From positions 62,001 through 126,000 of IMG/VR virus record IMGVR_UViG_3300027834_000005: a stretch of DNA of 64,000 bases; one strand, given 5' to 3'. Under the pieces are notes generated by a model that saw nothing but the letters and a program-made list of their open reading frames with translations, had not been told where the DNA came from and made no database searches. The first letter of the stretch is position 1. The number at the start of each line of letters is the position of its first letter. This DNA is from a virus. The position numbers were made by a program, and so were the translations under genes. This document shows positions 17,256-24,248 of the stretch, one piece after another.

Positions 17256-17563
17256 CATATGCATATCATGACATGAAGAAAGGCGATAAGTTCTACTACC
17301 CTGTGGGGTTTGAAGATGTCCCTAAAGAATGGATAGTAACACGTGCATCTAATAGATCCCAACCTATGACTGTGTACCGTGGGGGGACAGGTTCACACCC
17401 CGTGTCTTTAGAAGAGGACACATGGAATAGAACCGTCACGGACGGCGTCATTGTTACGTATGGGCAGATCTTGACAGCAGTAGGAGAAGAGTGTATGTTT
17501 GAACATGAACTGGCTGGCACAGTAACCTCACTGCTCGCGGAGATGAAGAATGACAAGTTTTAA
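17252..17563 (+). CDS. class L array protein, 103 aa
   Basis: The N-terminus MKKGDKFYYPVG is typical of class L. The tail from residue 77 is VGEECMFEHELAGTVTSLL. It starts in an ATGA overlap. Confidence 0.8.
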   Translation: MTYAYHDMKKGDKFYYPVGFEDVPKEWIVTRASNRSQPMTVYRGGTGSHPVSLEEDTWNRTVTDGVIVTYGQILTAVGEECMFEHELAGTVTSLLAEMKNDKF

Positions 17564-17651
17564 TGATGTGAAAGTAGGTGACATTTTGTACTACCCAGTA
17601 GCTGGATCATTAAGTGATCTATTACGGGACATGGGCAATTGGAATGTGTGA
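17550..17651 (+). CDS. internally deleted class L mini-gene, 33 aa
   Basis: The 33-residue frame starts inside the previous gene. It encodes a class L N-terminus (FNDVKVGDILYYPV) running straight into AGSLSDLLRDMG, which looks like the last part of a class L tail (AGTLYDLLSAYG). The middle 60 or so residues are missing. It may be a decayed copy or a functional minimal form. Confidence 0.5.
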   Translation: MTSFNDVKVGDILYYPVAGSLSDLLRDMGNWNV

Positions 17652-17952
17652 GTATGATGATTTAGAAGTGGGTGATGTATTCTATCATCCCGCAGGCCAT
17701 CCAAGAAAGAAAGCGAATAAGTGGACAATAATCCAACAGAGACGTACAAAGAACCTTGTTGCTATACGTGATGGTAGCGAAGATAAACGCGGAACACAAA
17801 TAAGTAAAACGCAATGGCACATACTGAGTGCACGTAATAGGATTGTCTCACATAAGAAATTACTGAGTGATAACAGCGAAGAAACTATATTCTTACATAC
17901 GCTCGCTGGCACTCTATATGATTTACTGAGTGCATACGGCCCATCAGACTAA
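17644..17952 (+). CDS. class L array protein, 102 aa
   Basis: The ATG at 17644 overlaps the stop of the mini-gene. The N-terminus is DLEVGDVFYHPAG and the tail from residue 77 is NSEETIFLHTLAGTLYDLL. Confidence 0.75.
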   Translation: MCEYDDLEVGDVFYHPAGHPRKKANKWTIIQQRRTKNLVAIRDGSEDKRGTQISKTQWHILSARNRIVSHKKLLSDNSEETIFLHTLAGTLYDLLSAYGPSD

Positions 17953-17963
17953 GGTAGATAGTT

Positions 17964-18290
17964 ATGGAAGCATACGTAAAAGCACTACATGGTGCTAAAA
18001 AAGGCGACATTGTTACAGTAGTTGAATACGACGAGGATAACAGATCGTGGGATCTCTTCATAGAGATAAAAATCGTGAGTTTACATACATATCCCATGCG
18101 ATTAGAGTACACGCATGAAGGAATGAGCATCACCAACTACGTTAACCTTGATAATCTACTGAGCACCGGCATAAATGCCATTTTCTTAAGAAGAACTATA
18201 CCGGAAGACATTATATTCCAATGTTCGTTATCAGGCAACTATGTAGAGGCTGTAAAGTACCACGGATACGATACCTATGAAACTGCATAA
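17964..18290 (+). CDS. class Q array protein, 108 aa
   Basis: It is separated from the main class Q run by the class L genes. The N-terminus is AKKGDIVTVVE and the tail from residue 79 is IPEDIIFQCSLSGNYVEA. AAGG lies upstream of the ATG. Confidence 0.8.
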   Translation: MEAYVKALHGAKKGDIVTVVEYDEDNRSWDLFIEIKIVSLHTYPMRLEYTHEGMSITNYVNLDNLLSTGINAIFLRRTIPEDIIFQCSLSGNYVEAVKYHGYDTYETA

Positions 18291-18570
18291 AATAGAGACA
18301 CCTTCATACATCATGTTCGTAGATGAGTATGGAAGGAAACAAGGTACATTTAAAGAATTCTATGAGGATGGACGATTAGAATACATATACAACTATGTAG
18401 ATGATCTTAAGCATGGCGATTATAAAGGATACACAAAGGACGGAGAAATTCTAGTCCATACACTATGTATTAATGGTGAGTTTGTGCATAGGTATCACAT
18501 TAACGGTCCTCTATCAGCCGAAGACAAGTTCGAGCTGTGCCTTAAGCACGGACATTTGGAGTTCCTATAA
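18277..18570 (+). CDS. class M array protein (MORN/YwqK-like), 97 aa
   Basis: Two to three YwqK-type units (GTFKEFYEDG, HGDYKGYTKDG) precede the tail at residue 79 (LSAEDKFELCLKHGHLEFL). Its last 64 coding bases differ at only one position from those of the next gene. Confidence 0.85.
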   Translation: MKLHKIETPSYIMFVDEYGRKQGTFKEFYEDGRLEYIYNYVDDLKHGDYKGYTKDGEILVHTLCINGEFVHRYHINGPLSAEDKFELCLKHGHLEFL

Positions 18571-18860
18571 TGTTAACTGAACATACGTCTAGTTTTTATA
18601 ACTACTTCACTGATAACCTTGGAAGGAAACAAGGTTTATTCAATACGTACTACGATAATGGCCAAAAAGAACAACATGACTACTTCGTGAATGATAAAAG
18701 ACATGGCGATAGTAAAAGTTACTACACTGGCGGTCAACTACGTACCCACATACTATTCATAAATGGGTCTATGCACCATAGCTACCTATGCGATGGTCCT
18801 CTATCAGCCGAAGACAAGTTCGAGCTGTGCCTTAAGTACGGACATTTGGAGTTCCTATGA
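18570..18860 (+). CDS. class M array protein, recent paralog of the 18277 gene, 96 aa
   Basis: The layout matches the preceding gene, with a TAATG junction. The repeat units have diverged (GLFNTYYDNG, HGDSKSYYTGG), while the tail LSAEDKFELCLKYGHLEFL is almost identical at DNA level. Confidence 0.85.
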   Translation: MLTEHTSSFYNYFTDNLGRKQGLFNTYYDNGQKEQHDYFVNDKRHGDSKSYYTGGQLRTHILFINGSMHHSYLCDGPLSAEDKFELCLKYGHLEFL

Positions 18861-19150
18861 AACATAAAGATATGCAAGTAGGCGATACCTTCTACCATTA
18901 CGGCATACGCGAGGTAGCTAAATGGAAGATAGACAGCATTAGCGTGATACACGTTATTGTTATAGGTGAAGGTGGTAACCCAGTAACTGTGAGCTTAGGT
19001 AGCTGGGGCGCACTAGTGAGAGAATGTACTATGGTGGCACATAAAGACTTAGTTGAAACCTACGGGGAAGAAGCAGTGTTTGAACATACTTTGTCCGGTA
19101 CAGTTAAAGACCTTTTATCCACATACAAAGAATTATCTAATAGACTATAA
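18857..19150 (+). CDS. class L array protein, 97 aa
   Basis: It starts in an ATGA overlap. The N-terminus is MQVGDTFYHYG and the tail from residue 69 is YGEEAVFEHTLSGTVKDLL. It is the last gene before a promoter-containing gap. Confidence 0.8.
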   Translation: MKHKDMQVGDTFYHYGIREVAKWKIDSISVIHVIVIGEGGNPVTVSLGSWGALVRECTMVAHKDLVETYGEEAVFEHTLSGTVKDLLSTYKELSNRL

Positions 19151-19163
19151 CATAAACTTATGG

Positions 19164-19169
19164 TATACT
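19164..19169 (+). promoter_or_regulatory. probable -10 box for the 19207 gene
   Basis: TATACT follows a GG in the 56-base gap before the 19207 gene. I see no good -35 box at 16-18 bases, so this is weak. Confidence 0.35.
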
Positions 19170-19206
19170 CTCTCATCACACACAGAACACCTACAAGGAT
19201 AGTAAT

Positions 19207-19869
19207 ATGAACGAAGAAACAACAGCCGTAGATACAGAAGCAGCAGAAGATCAAAATGTAACTATGGGACAAAGAGACATCACTACCCATGGCACACTGG
19301 ACAACAGTAAAGCAATGGAGTCTGCAGACGGCGATTGCATATGGATGGTGAGAGATGGCAAGCTAGAAATCATCAAGAAACATGAAGAATACTTCCTATG
19401 TATGTTATTCGATCACGTGAATAAAGCCTATGGCATAACCATTGAGAGAAACCCATGTGAGGGTGCCACTCATAGATTACCTTGCTTACAACAAACCATC
19501 GTTACGTATCCTGATGCCAAGCAAGATGACGGGAGCACAAAGGAAGTGGGATACATTCTGCAGCACTTTACACCGCCTGACACAATGACTGGCATACCTA
19601 ACTTAGAGAACACTGAGTCTCGTAGTAAGATGAAGATCACTATGGCTGATGGTAAAGTCGTTAAGAGCAAGAACCATATGCTCGTGCAACTAGACACAGG
19701 AAAGACTCTTCATGATAAGAAGAAAGCATTCACTAAGAAAGATAAAACCATGCACGTGAATAGACATGGCGTTACGCACTGGTTAGATGATAAACTTGTG
19801 AGACTGTCAGAGGACTTCTTCCGTCTGTACTCTGAAATCCCAGATAGCACAATCACTGAACTAACCTAG
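19207..19869 (+). CDS. hypothetical protein without the array tail, 220 aa
   Basis: AAGGA precedes the ATG. The protein is much longer than its neighbours and lacks the array signature. It has an acidic, Thr-rich N-terminus (residues 1-35), a central region with four cysteines, and a basic Lys-rich stretch (residues 150-185). I do not recognise a family. Confidence 0.8.
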   Translation: MNEETTAVDTEAAEDQNVTMGQRDITTHGTLDNSKAMESADGDCIWMVRDGKLEIIKKHEEYFLCMLFDHVNKAYGITIERNPCEGATHRLPCLQQTIVTYPDAKQDDGSTKEVGYILQHFTPPDTMTGIPNLENTESRSKMKITMADGKVVKSKNHMLVQLDTGKTLHDKKKAFTKKDKTMHVNRHGVTHWLDDKLVRLSEDFFRLYSEIPDSTITELT

Positions 19870-19889
19870 TCCGTTTAAGGAATATTCCT

Positions 19890-20192
19890 GTGAGTACTCT
19901 AACTGAACATAGGTCTCTGACTTATCACTATTTCGGTGATGATGACGGGAATATACATGGTGAATATAAGGGCTGGTGTGATGACGGTACACAAACTGTG
20001 CATGCATTATACGTCCATGGAAAAAGACATGGTGAGTACAAGAGCTGGTATAATGATGGGGATTTAAGCACCCATTGCATATACGTTCATGGAAAAAGAC
20101 ATGATGTGCCTTACATCGATATCTTATCTGATGAAGACAAATTCGAGCTATGTCTCATACATGGACATATGGAGTTCTTACCCAATACATAA
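19890..20192 (+). CDS. class M array protein (MORN/YwqK-like), 100 aa, GTG start
   Basis: A GTG at 19890 has AAGGA eight bases upstream. Two near-repeated YwqK-type units both end in HGKRH. The tail from residue 79 is LSDEDKFELCLIHGHMEFL. Confidence 0.8.
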   Translation: MSTLTEHRSLTYHYFGDDDGNIHGEYKGWCDDGTQTVHALYVHGKRHGEYKSWYNDGDLSTHCIYVHGKRHDVPYIDILSDEDKFELCLIHGHMEFLPNT

Positions 20193-20193
20193 C

Positions 20194-20290
20194 CCACTCT
20201 TTCGTACTTTTTCGTACCTGATTTTATTATATACGGACATTATCTTTGCTAAAACAGGGGTAAAAAGTACGAAATGAGTTTATGTACGAA
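20194..20290 (+). repeat. dyad with four GTACGAA half-sites
   Basis: TTCGTAC occurs at 20201 and 20211, and its complement GTACGAA at 20268 and 20284. The flanks also pair (CTCTTTCGTAC with GTACGAAATGAG). The segment could fold as one large imperfect hairpin or serve as paired protein-binding sites. It opens a 358-base gap without genes (20,193-20,550). The rest of that gap is AT-rich with short palindromes (GAGCGCTC, CTTATATAAG) and the promoter at 20487. Confidence 0.6.
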
Positions 20291-20486
20291 GACCCTGAGC
20301 GCTCTGTATTGCCATATAAGCCACCCAAATAACATACCAACCCAATGACACCTCTATCCCAGTAACGACGCCACACAGAGCTTATATAAGCATTCCCTTT
20401 GGTACATTAACTTATATATAAGTGCAACGCTTTTTTGCCCAAAACACACCCACTTTTTTTCTTACCCCTCGACGTGCGTGTCTCTC

Positions 20487-20515
20487 TTGTAAACAAATTG
20501 AAAATAATGTATACT
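20487..20515 (+). promoter_or_regulatory. sigma70-type promoter before the 20551 operon
   Basis: TTGTAA (20487-20492), a 17-bp spacer and TATACT (20510-20515) lie 35 bases before the next gene start. Confidence 0.6.
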
Positions 20516-20550
20516 CTCCTACATAAATTACCATTAGTGACGCATATCAA

Positions 20551-20862
20551 ATGAAGCTAACAGAACACATAACAGACACTTGCCACTTCTTTAAAGATGA
20601 AGAAGGAAGAACTCAAGGCGAATACATATCGTGGTATGATGAAGATAAACAGCAATGTAGTTGTCATTGTTTCTATAAGGATGGCAAAGCTCATGGAGAA
20701 TATTTATCCCTGTATTTTGATGGGAATATCGCATCACACCTTATCATCGTAAATGGCATCGGCACTTCTGAATGCCCTGACAATCTCACAGAAGAAGATA
20801 AGTTTGAGATATGTCTAAAGTATGGACATATGAAATTCCTCACTAACAACTGGAATACGTAA
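20551..20862 (+). CDS. class M array protein (MORN/YwqK-like), 103 aa
   Basis: First gene after the 358-base gap. Two YwqK-type units (GEYISWYDED, HGEYLSLYFDG) precede the tail at residue 79 (LTEEDKFEICLKYGHMKFL). Confidence 0.85.
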   Translation: MKLTEHITDTCHFFKDEEGRTQGEYISWYDEDKQQCSCHCFYKDGKAHGEYLSLYFDGNIASHLIIVNGIGTSECPDNLTEEDKFEICLKYGHMKFLTNNWNT

Positions 20863-21230
20863 TGGATATCAAAGATATAAAAGTAGGCGATATCATCTAC
20901 TACCAACAACTACCTGGTCGCCCACTAGAAACACACAAGGTAGTAGAACTCCGCATGAACAAAAATAAACCCACTGTATGTGTACGTTACGCAGAAGATG
21001 GAGGACATCGCTCTCTCATCACAGAGAAAGAATATGATGAACTCAGAGAGAACGGTAGACTCATCACAGACAAAGAAGCACGAACTAATTTTTCCGATGA
21101 AGAACTATTCCAAGCTGAGCTAGCAGGAGACACACCACAACTCATTACCAAGTACTTGGAAAACAAAGCCAAAGCATTCGATGCACATCTCATACACAAG
21201 AGCACATTGCCATATGCCCCAGATGAATGA
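20862..21230 (+). CDS. class L array protein with long extension, 122 aa
   Basis: It starts in a TAATG overlap. The N-terminus is IKVGDIIYYQQ. The signature at residue 77 is FSDEELFQAELAGDTPQLI, mixing class D and class L features. A 25-residue extension follows. Confidence 0.75.
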   Translation: MDIKDIKVGDIIYYQQLPGRPLETHKVVELRMNKNKPTVCVRYAEDGGHRSLITEKEYDELRENGRLITDKEARTNFSDEELFQAELAGDTPQLITKYLENKAKAFDAHLIHKSTLPYAPDE

Positions 21231-21576
21231 TTACTATAGCTTACAAGTGGGAGATGAGTACTACTACCCCATAGGACACCACCCACTAAAAATCAACACG
21301 TGGACCGTAGAACAGATACCAACGTCCCCACAAGGAGGCACTACATACGTGAGAAGAGATTTCGATAAGGTACGGTCTGCCATATCTCTACCCAACTGGA
21401 TGTCTCTAGTGGCAAAAGGAAACATCGTCACAAAGAAATACCTCATAGATATGGTGGGGGAAGAAGAACTCTTTCAACACATACTAGCCGACACTCTTAA
21501 AGACCTACTACTCATAGCGAAGATACAGATGATAGAGGAAGGCAAGGATACGATACGTAAAGGAATAATGAGATGA
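21223..21576 (+). CDS. class L array protein, 117 aa
   Basis: The start at 21223 overlaps the previous stop. The N-terminus is LQVGDEYYYPIG and the tail from residue 78 is VGEEELFQHILADTLKDLL. A basic helical extension follows. Confidence 0.75.
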   Translation: MNDYYSLQVGDEYYYPIGHHPLKINTWTVEQIPTSPQGGTTYVRRDFDKVRSAISLPNWMSLVAKGNIVTKKYLIDMVGEEELFQHILADTLKDLLLIAKIQMIEEGKDTIRKGIMR

Positions 21577-21878
21577 CCAAGCACATACCCGATAAAGACT
21601 CATCTCTATATGGCGTGCAAGAGGGAGACAAATACTACTCCATAAGAGAACATGAAGCCAACCTATGGATTGTACACACCGTACGACAAAGACATATATG
21701 CATAACTAATGAAGGCGATGACAAACTAACCCTCACTAAAGATAGCTGGTATACGCTCATAGCAACACAAATCATGGTAGCACATGAAGACTTAATACAT
21801 GCGTACGGAGAAGAAGCACTCTTCCAACACCTACTAGCTGATACCCTATTAGAACTACTAACTCTATATACTGATTAA
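21573..21878 (+). CDS. class L array protein, 101 aa
   Basis: It starts in an ATGA overlap. The N-terminus is VQEGDKYYSI and the tail from residue 78 is YGEEALFQHLLADTLLELL, closest to the preceding gene. Confidence 0.8.
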   Translation: MTKHIPDKDSSLYGVQEGDKYYSIREHEANLWIVHTVRQRHICITNEGDDKLTLTKDSWYTLIATQIMVAHEDLIHAYGEEALFQHLLADTLLELLTLYTD

Positions 21879-21889
21879 TAGGCAAGAAG

Positions 21890-22186
21890 ATGAATCTAAC
21901 TGAACATAACACTCCAAGTAGAAGTCCATGCTTCCACGACGAGAATAGAAACAAACAAGGTCTGTATTCGCGTACTTTTTTCACAGGAAAGGAAGCCGCA
22001 CGAGTATTCTACCTTGATAACTATGAACATGGTGAAGTGAAGCGCTGGTGCGTTAACGGAGATGTACTTGAACATGCCATCTATGTACGTGGGCACGTAG
22101 TTAAAGACCTCATGAACGACATACTCACTGATGAAGATAAGTTCCTACTGTGCCTAGAACATGGACACATGGAATTCTTATCATAA
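21890..22186 (+). CDS. class M array protein, last of the array, 98 aa
   Basis: Two YwqK-type units (GLYSRTFFTG, HGEVKRWCVNG) precede the tail at residue 79 (LTDEDKFLLCLEHGHMEFL). An AGAAG site precedes the ATG. Downstream lies a long non-coding segment. Confidence 0.8.
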   Translation: MNLTEHNTPSRSPCFHDENRNKQGLYSRTFFTGKEAARVFYLDNYEHGEVKRWCVNGDVLEHAIYVRGHVVKDLMNDILTDEDKFLLCLEHGHMEFLS

Positions 22187-22371
22187 ACATATACCCCATG
22201 TGTATACTCTACTAAAACGCCATAGGAGAATGGGAAATATGAATGGCATATTTGAGTGGCATATTTGAATCCCATTATTGAATCTCACCCGTAGAGAGAA
22301 ACCCATATGCATATACATACCCACACACGTATATGGAAACTAATCCTATTAAACATTATTGTTAATGATCC
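22187..22371 (+). other. non-coding spacer with GGCATATTTGA repeats
   Basis: I see no gene here. GGCATATTTGA occurs twice near 22244 and 22258, followed by CCCATTATTGAATCTCA. The wording resembles inverted repeats near 40,798 and 48,526. Confidence 0.4.
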
Positions 22372-22400
22372 TTGACACTATAGGGAATAAGTTATATAAT
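22372..22400 (+). promoter_or_regulatory. perfect-consensus sigma70 promoter
   Basis: A perfect TTGACA (22372-22377), a 17-bp spacer and a perfect TATAAT (22395-22400) form one of the strongest promoters in the window. No convincing gene follows for over 600 bases on this strand. Confidence 0.8.
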
Positions 22401-22406
22401 AGATAC

Positions 22407-22530
22407 ACAATAAAGAAACGGGATCTCCTCACTTATTCTTATTGTATAGAGCATAGACACATCGCCAGTACCCTTGGATATAATGTCCCCGTAGTACGTG
22501 TCTATGCTCACCACCTATACTGGAATTCAT
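22407..22530 (+). ncRNA. candidate structured small RNA
   Basis: Two hairpins follow the perfect promoter. The first pairs 22407-22417 with 22436-22445 (ACAATAA-GAA with TTCTTATTGT). The second has a perfect 12-bp stem, GAGCATAGACAC (22449-22460) with GTGTCTATGCTC (22498-22509), enclosing 37 bases. No clear terminator is visible, so the 3' end is a guess. A phage regulatory RNA or replication primer RNA are both possible. Confidence 0.55.
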
Positions 22531-22559
22531 CCCTATACATGTAAGTGGCCCTATATACG

Positions 22560-22800
22560 AAAAACATGGCTATAGCTGAAAATGTATCTATATGGGAAAA
22601 TCATGGCTATAGCTGAAAATGTGTGCTATACTGAAAAAACCATCTATATACGTAATTGTCCCTATAGGGGGAAATCATGGTCAAACTGGAAAGTTGCCCT
22701 ATAGTGGAAAAGTTACCTATAGTGCCCCTTAAGGGGAAATCATAGTCAAATTGGAAAAGTTGGTCAAAACTGAAAATTCCATTTTAGCTGGAAAATTTTT
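22560..22800 (+). repeat. AT-rich block of degenerate short repeats
   Basis: CATGGCTATAGCTGAAAATGT occurs twice in near-identical form (from about 22565 and 22602). Variants of CTATAG, GGGGAAATCAT and CTGGAAAAGTT recur through the block. There is no gene. This could be an iteron-like control or origin region. Confidence 0.5.
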
Positions 22801-22824
22801 ATTGAATGCTAAACGTAATGGTAA

Positions 22825-23005
22825 TACGAATCGTAATACGAATCATTCTCATTTGCGCCTGTAAACCGTAATGCGAATCATTCTCATTCTCATCTATAAC
22901 TATCAGGCAGGAGTGGTGTTTATCTCCTCGGTTATCCCAAGCCATGTAAGTATTATACCTATCCTCACGTAGAGTGCAAGCATTTATTTGATATAATTTC
23001 AGATA
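22825..23005 (+). promoter_or_regulatory. intergenic module copy 1 (Fur-box-like sequences plus CAGGCAGGAGTGGTGT)
   Basis: CGAATCATTCTCATT occurs at about 22835 and again at 22874. It is followed by CAGGCAGGAGTGGTGT, a short AT-rich stretch and, near 23,004, AATGATAATGATTATC. The order matches six other copies in the window. No parS site is present in this copy. Confidence 0.55.
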
Positions 23006-23018
23006 GTAATGATAATGA

Positions 23019-23252
23019 TTATCCCTTAGTCTCTGCGATTACTCTAGTGTCGATATTATGCATAATATCGTGAGCGGTGGCAAGGGATATATACACTATT
23101 ACATGAGTACTTGTCCCCATAGTAGTTTTTATATAAGGAGATGATTCTGTATCTTTGGGTATTACCAGAATATTATTCTCATCATGCATACTGCCCGTCA
23201 TAGGTTTGTTGCTGTATACGCGCTCTGTTGATGATTCGTGTAATAGTTTCAT
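23019..23252 (-). CDS. hypothetical protein, 77 aa
   Basis: An AAGGAGA site precedes the ATG, and a dedicated promoter lies directly upstream. The protein is polar with a short hydrophobic C-terminal half. I do not recognise it. Confidence 0.7.
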   Translation of the reverse strand: MKLLHESSTERVYSNKPMTGSMHDENNILVIPKDTESSPYIKTTMGTSTHVIVYISLATAHDIMHNIDTRVIAETKG

Positions 23253-23283
23253 GGTTATCTCCTTGTCTCTAAGTTGAATATGT

Positions 23284-23311
23284 AGTATAGTGTATCCATA
23301 TAAGAAGTCAA
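23284..23311 (-). promoter_or_regulatory. minus-strand promoter, duplicated at 23697
   Basis: TTGACT and TATACT are separated by 16 bp on the minus strand. The promoter and about 50 bases of leader, including AGAGACAAGGA, are almost identical to those before the 23665 start. Confidence 0.7.
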
Positions 23312-23315
23312 GGGT

Positions 23316-23501
23316 TTATTCTAAAGAATCATAGTTTAAATTACTGAGGTCGTTTATCACGACTAAGAGCAGAGATAGCTGCGCGTCTATTCTGTTATAG
23401 TTTTGACTACCAGCCCTACACTTACTCAGTCTTATCTCTAAGTTGCTAATTGTTTGGCGATAGTCGTTGATTAGGTCTTGTATAGACATAGACGATTTCA
23501 T
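23316..23501 (-). CDS. hypothetical protein, 61 aa
   Basis: Second gene of a two-gene minus-strand operon, coupled by an ATGA overlap. It is predicted largely helical, with heptad-like Leu and Ile spacing. No family recognised. Confidence 0.65.
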   Translation of the reverse strand: MKSSMSIQDLINDYRQTISNLEIRLSKCRAGSQNYNRIDAQLSLLLVVINDLSNLNYDSLE

Positions 23502-23665
23502 GATTTAAACCCACTGAATGCTTCTAGTTCTTCTCTGAATGCTCTCTTAGAGTCGTCGTCGTGATACCCTTCATCCATGCCCATGCATATGCCATGATTG
23601 ATACATGCCCATACCATGTTCTTAAGGGCCTCTTGTGCTTCTTCTGATAGTTGGTCGTAGGTCAT
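23498..23665 (-). CDS. hypothetical protein, 55 aa
   Basis: The start at 23665 has AAGGA upstream and follows the duplicated promoter. A longer frame upstream would read through that promoter and is rejected. The protein is acidic and helical with a central hydrophobic segment and several Met and Cys. Confidence 0.7.
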   Translation of the reverse strand: MTYDQLSEEAQEALKNMVWACINHGICMGMDEGYHDDDSKRAFREELEAFSGFKS

Positions 23666-23696
23666 GATAATGTCCTTGTCTCTAAGTTGAATATGT

Positions 23697-23724
23697 AGTA
23701 TAGTGTATCTATATAAGAAGTCAA
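23697..23724 (-). promoter_or_regulatory. minus-strand promoter, duplicate of the one at 23284
   Basis: TTGACT and TATACT with a 16-bp spacer and the same leader as the neighbouring minus-strand promoter. Confidence 0.7.
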
Positions 23725-23736
23725 GGGTTTTATTCA

Positions 23737-23817
23737 ATGTATTTCATATTAGAGGCAATATCTATTATTGTCGTTATAGCATTAGTAACGGCTTTATTAT
23801 GTATTATATGGCTTTAG
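23737..23817 (+). CDS. possible tiny membrane peptide, 26 aa
   Basis: The frame encodes almost only hydrophobic residues (ISIIVVIALVTALLCIIWL), one membrane span. There is no convincing ribosome site, and it opposes the minus-strand promoter region, so it may be chance. Confidence 0.3.
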   Translation: MYFILEAISIIVVIALVTALLCIIWL

Positions 23818-23820
23818 TTG

Positions 23821-23848
23821 TTGACACTGTAGTTATGGTGTGTATACT
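23821..23848 (+). promoter_or_regulatory. promoter of the GGTGTATATTAA family, copy 1
   Basis: A perfect TTGACA and TATACT are separated by 16 bp. The leader GGTGTATATTAAATAAGGGG is shared with copies at 24194 and 24556. Confidence 0.75.
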
Positions 23849-23875
23849 GGGTGTATATTAAATAAGGGGATAGCT

Positions 23876-24205
23876 ATGGCTATTGTAGTTAAGGCAGACC
23901 AGAAACTGTTAGATCGTCTTAAGGACGCTTCTGAACATGATGCTGTATTTGATGAGCTAACAGCTAAGAGTAACGCAATTGATCCTAGTGATAGCATTGT
24001 GGGTGCGTTCCTTGCGTTTTACATGGGTGATGGCTATGCCTATTACTTATGTACTAGCGAATCTCCATTAGAAGTACAGCATATCCCTTTATGGGATGAA
24101 TGGGAGATAAACGTTAAAGGGTTTGATAAGCAATACCTTACGCAGAAAATAGTTAATGAGCGTAGAATTAATGCTCTTAAGTCTAAACAAACCTTGACAT
24201 TGTAG
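23876..24205 (+). CDS. hypothetical protein, 109 aa
   Basis: AAGGGG precedes the ATG at 23876, and a frame extending upstream overlaps the promoter. The protein has an acidic N-terminal helix and aromatic-rich middle (DGYAYYLC). No family recognised. Confidence 0.75.
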   Translation: MAIVVKADQKLLDRLKDASEHDAVFDELTAKSNAIDPSDSIVGAFLAFYMGDGYAYYLCTSESPLEVQHIPLWDEWEINVKGFDKQYLTQKIVNERRINALKSKQTLTL

Positions 24206-24221
24206 TTATACTCGCTATACT
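24194..24221 (+). promoter_or_regulatory. promoter of the GGTGTATATTAA family, copy 2
   Basis: TTGACA and TATACT with a 16-bp spacer. The -35 overlaps the last codons of the 23876 gene. The leader through the next ATG is identical to copy 1. Confidence 0.75.
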
Positions 24222-24248
24222 GGGTGTATATTAAATAAGGGGATAGCT

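Noticed and set aside
1-22186. Classical toxin-antitoxin operons based on the YwqK-like repeats
   Set aside because: No toxin-like partner alternates with the repeat proteins. All classes share the same tail, which argues for one family rather than toxin-antitoxin pairs.
22359-22544. A 61-codon plus-strand frame over the perfect promoter
   Set aside because: It starts upstream of the transcription start, has no ribosome site, and is better explained as a promoter plus structured RNA.
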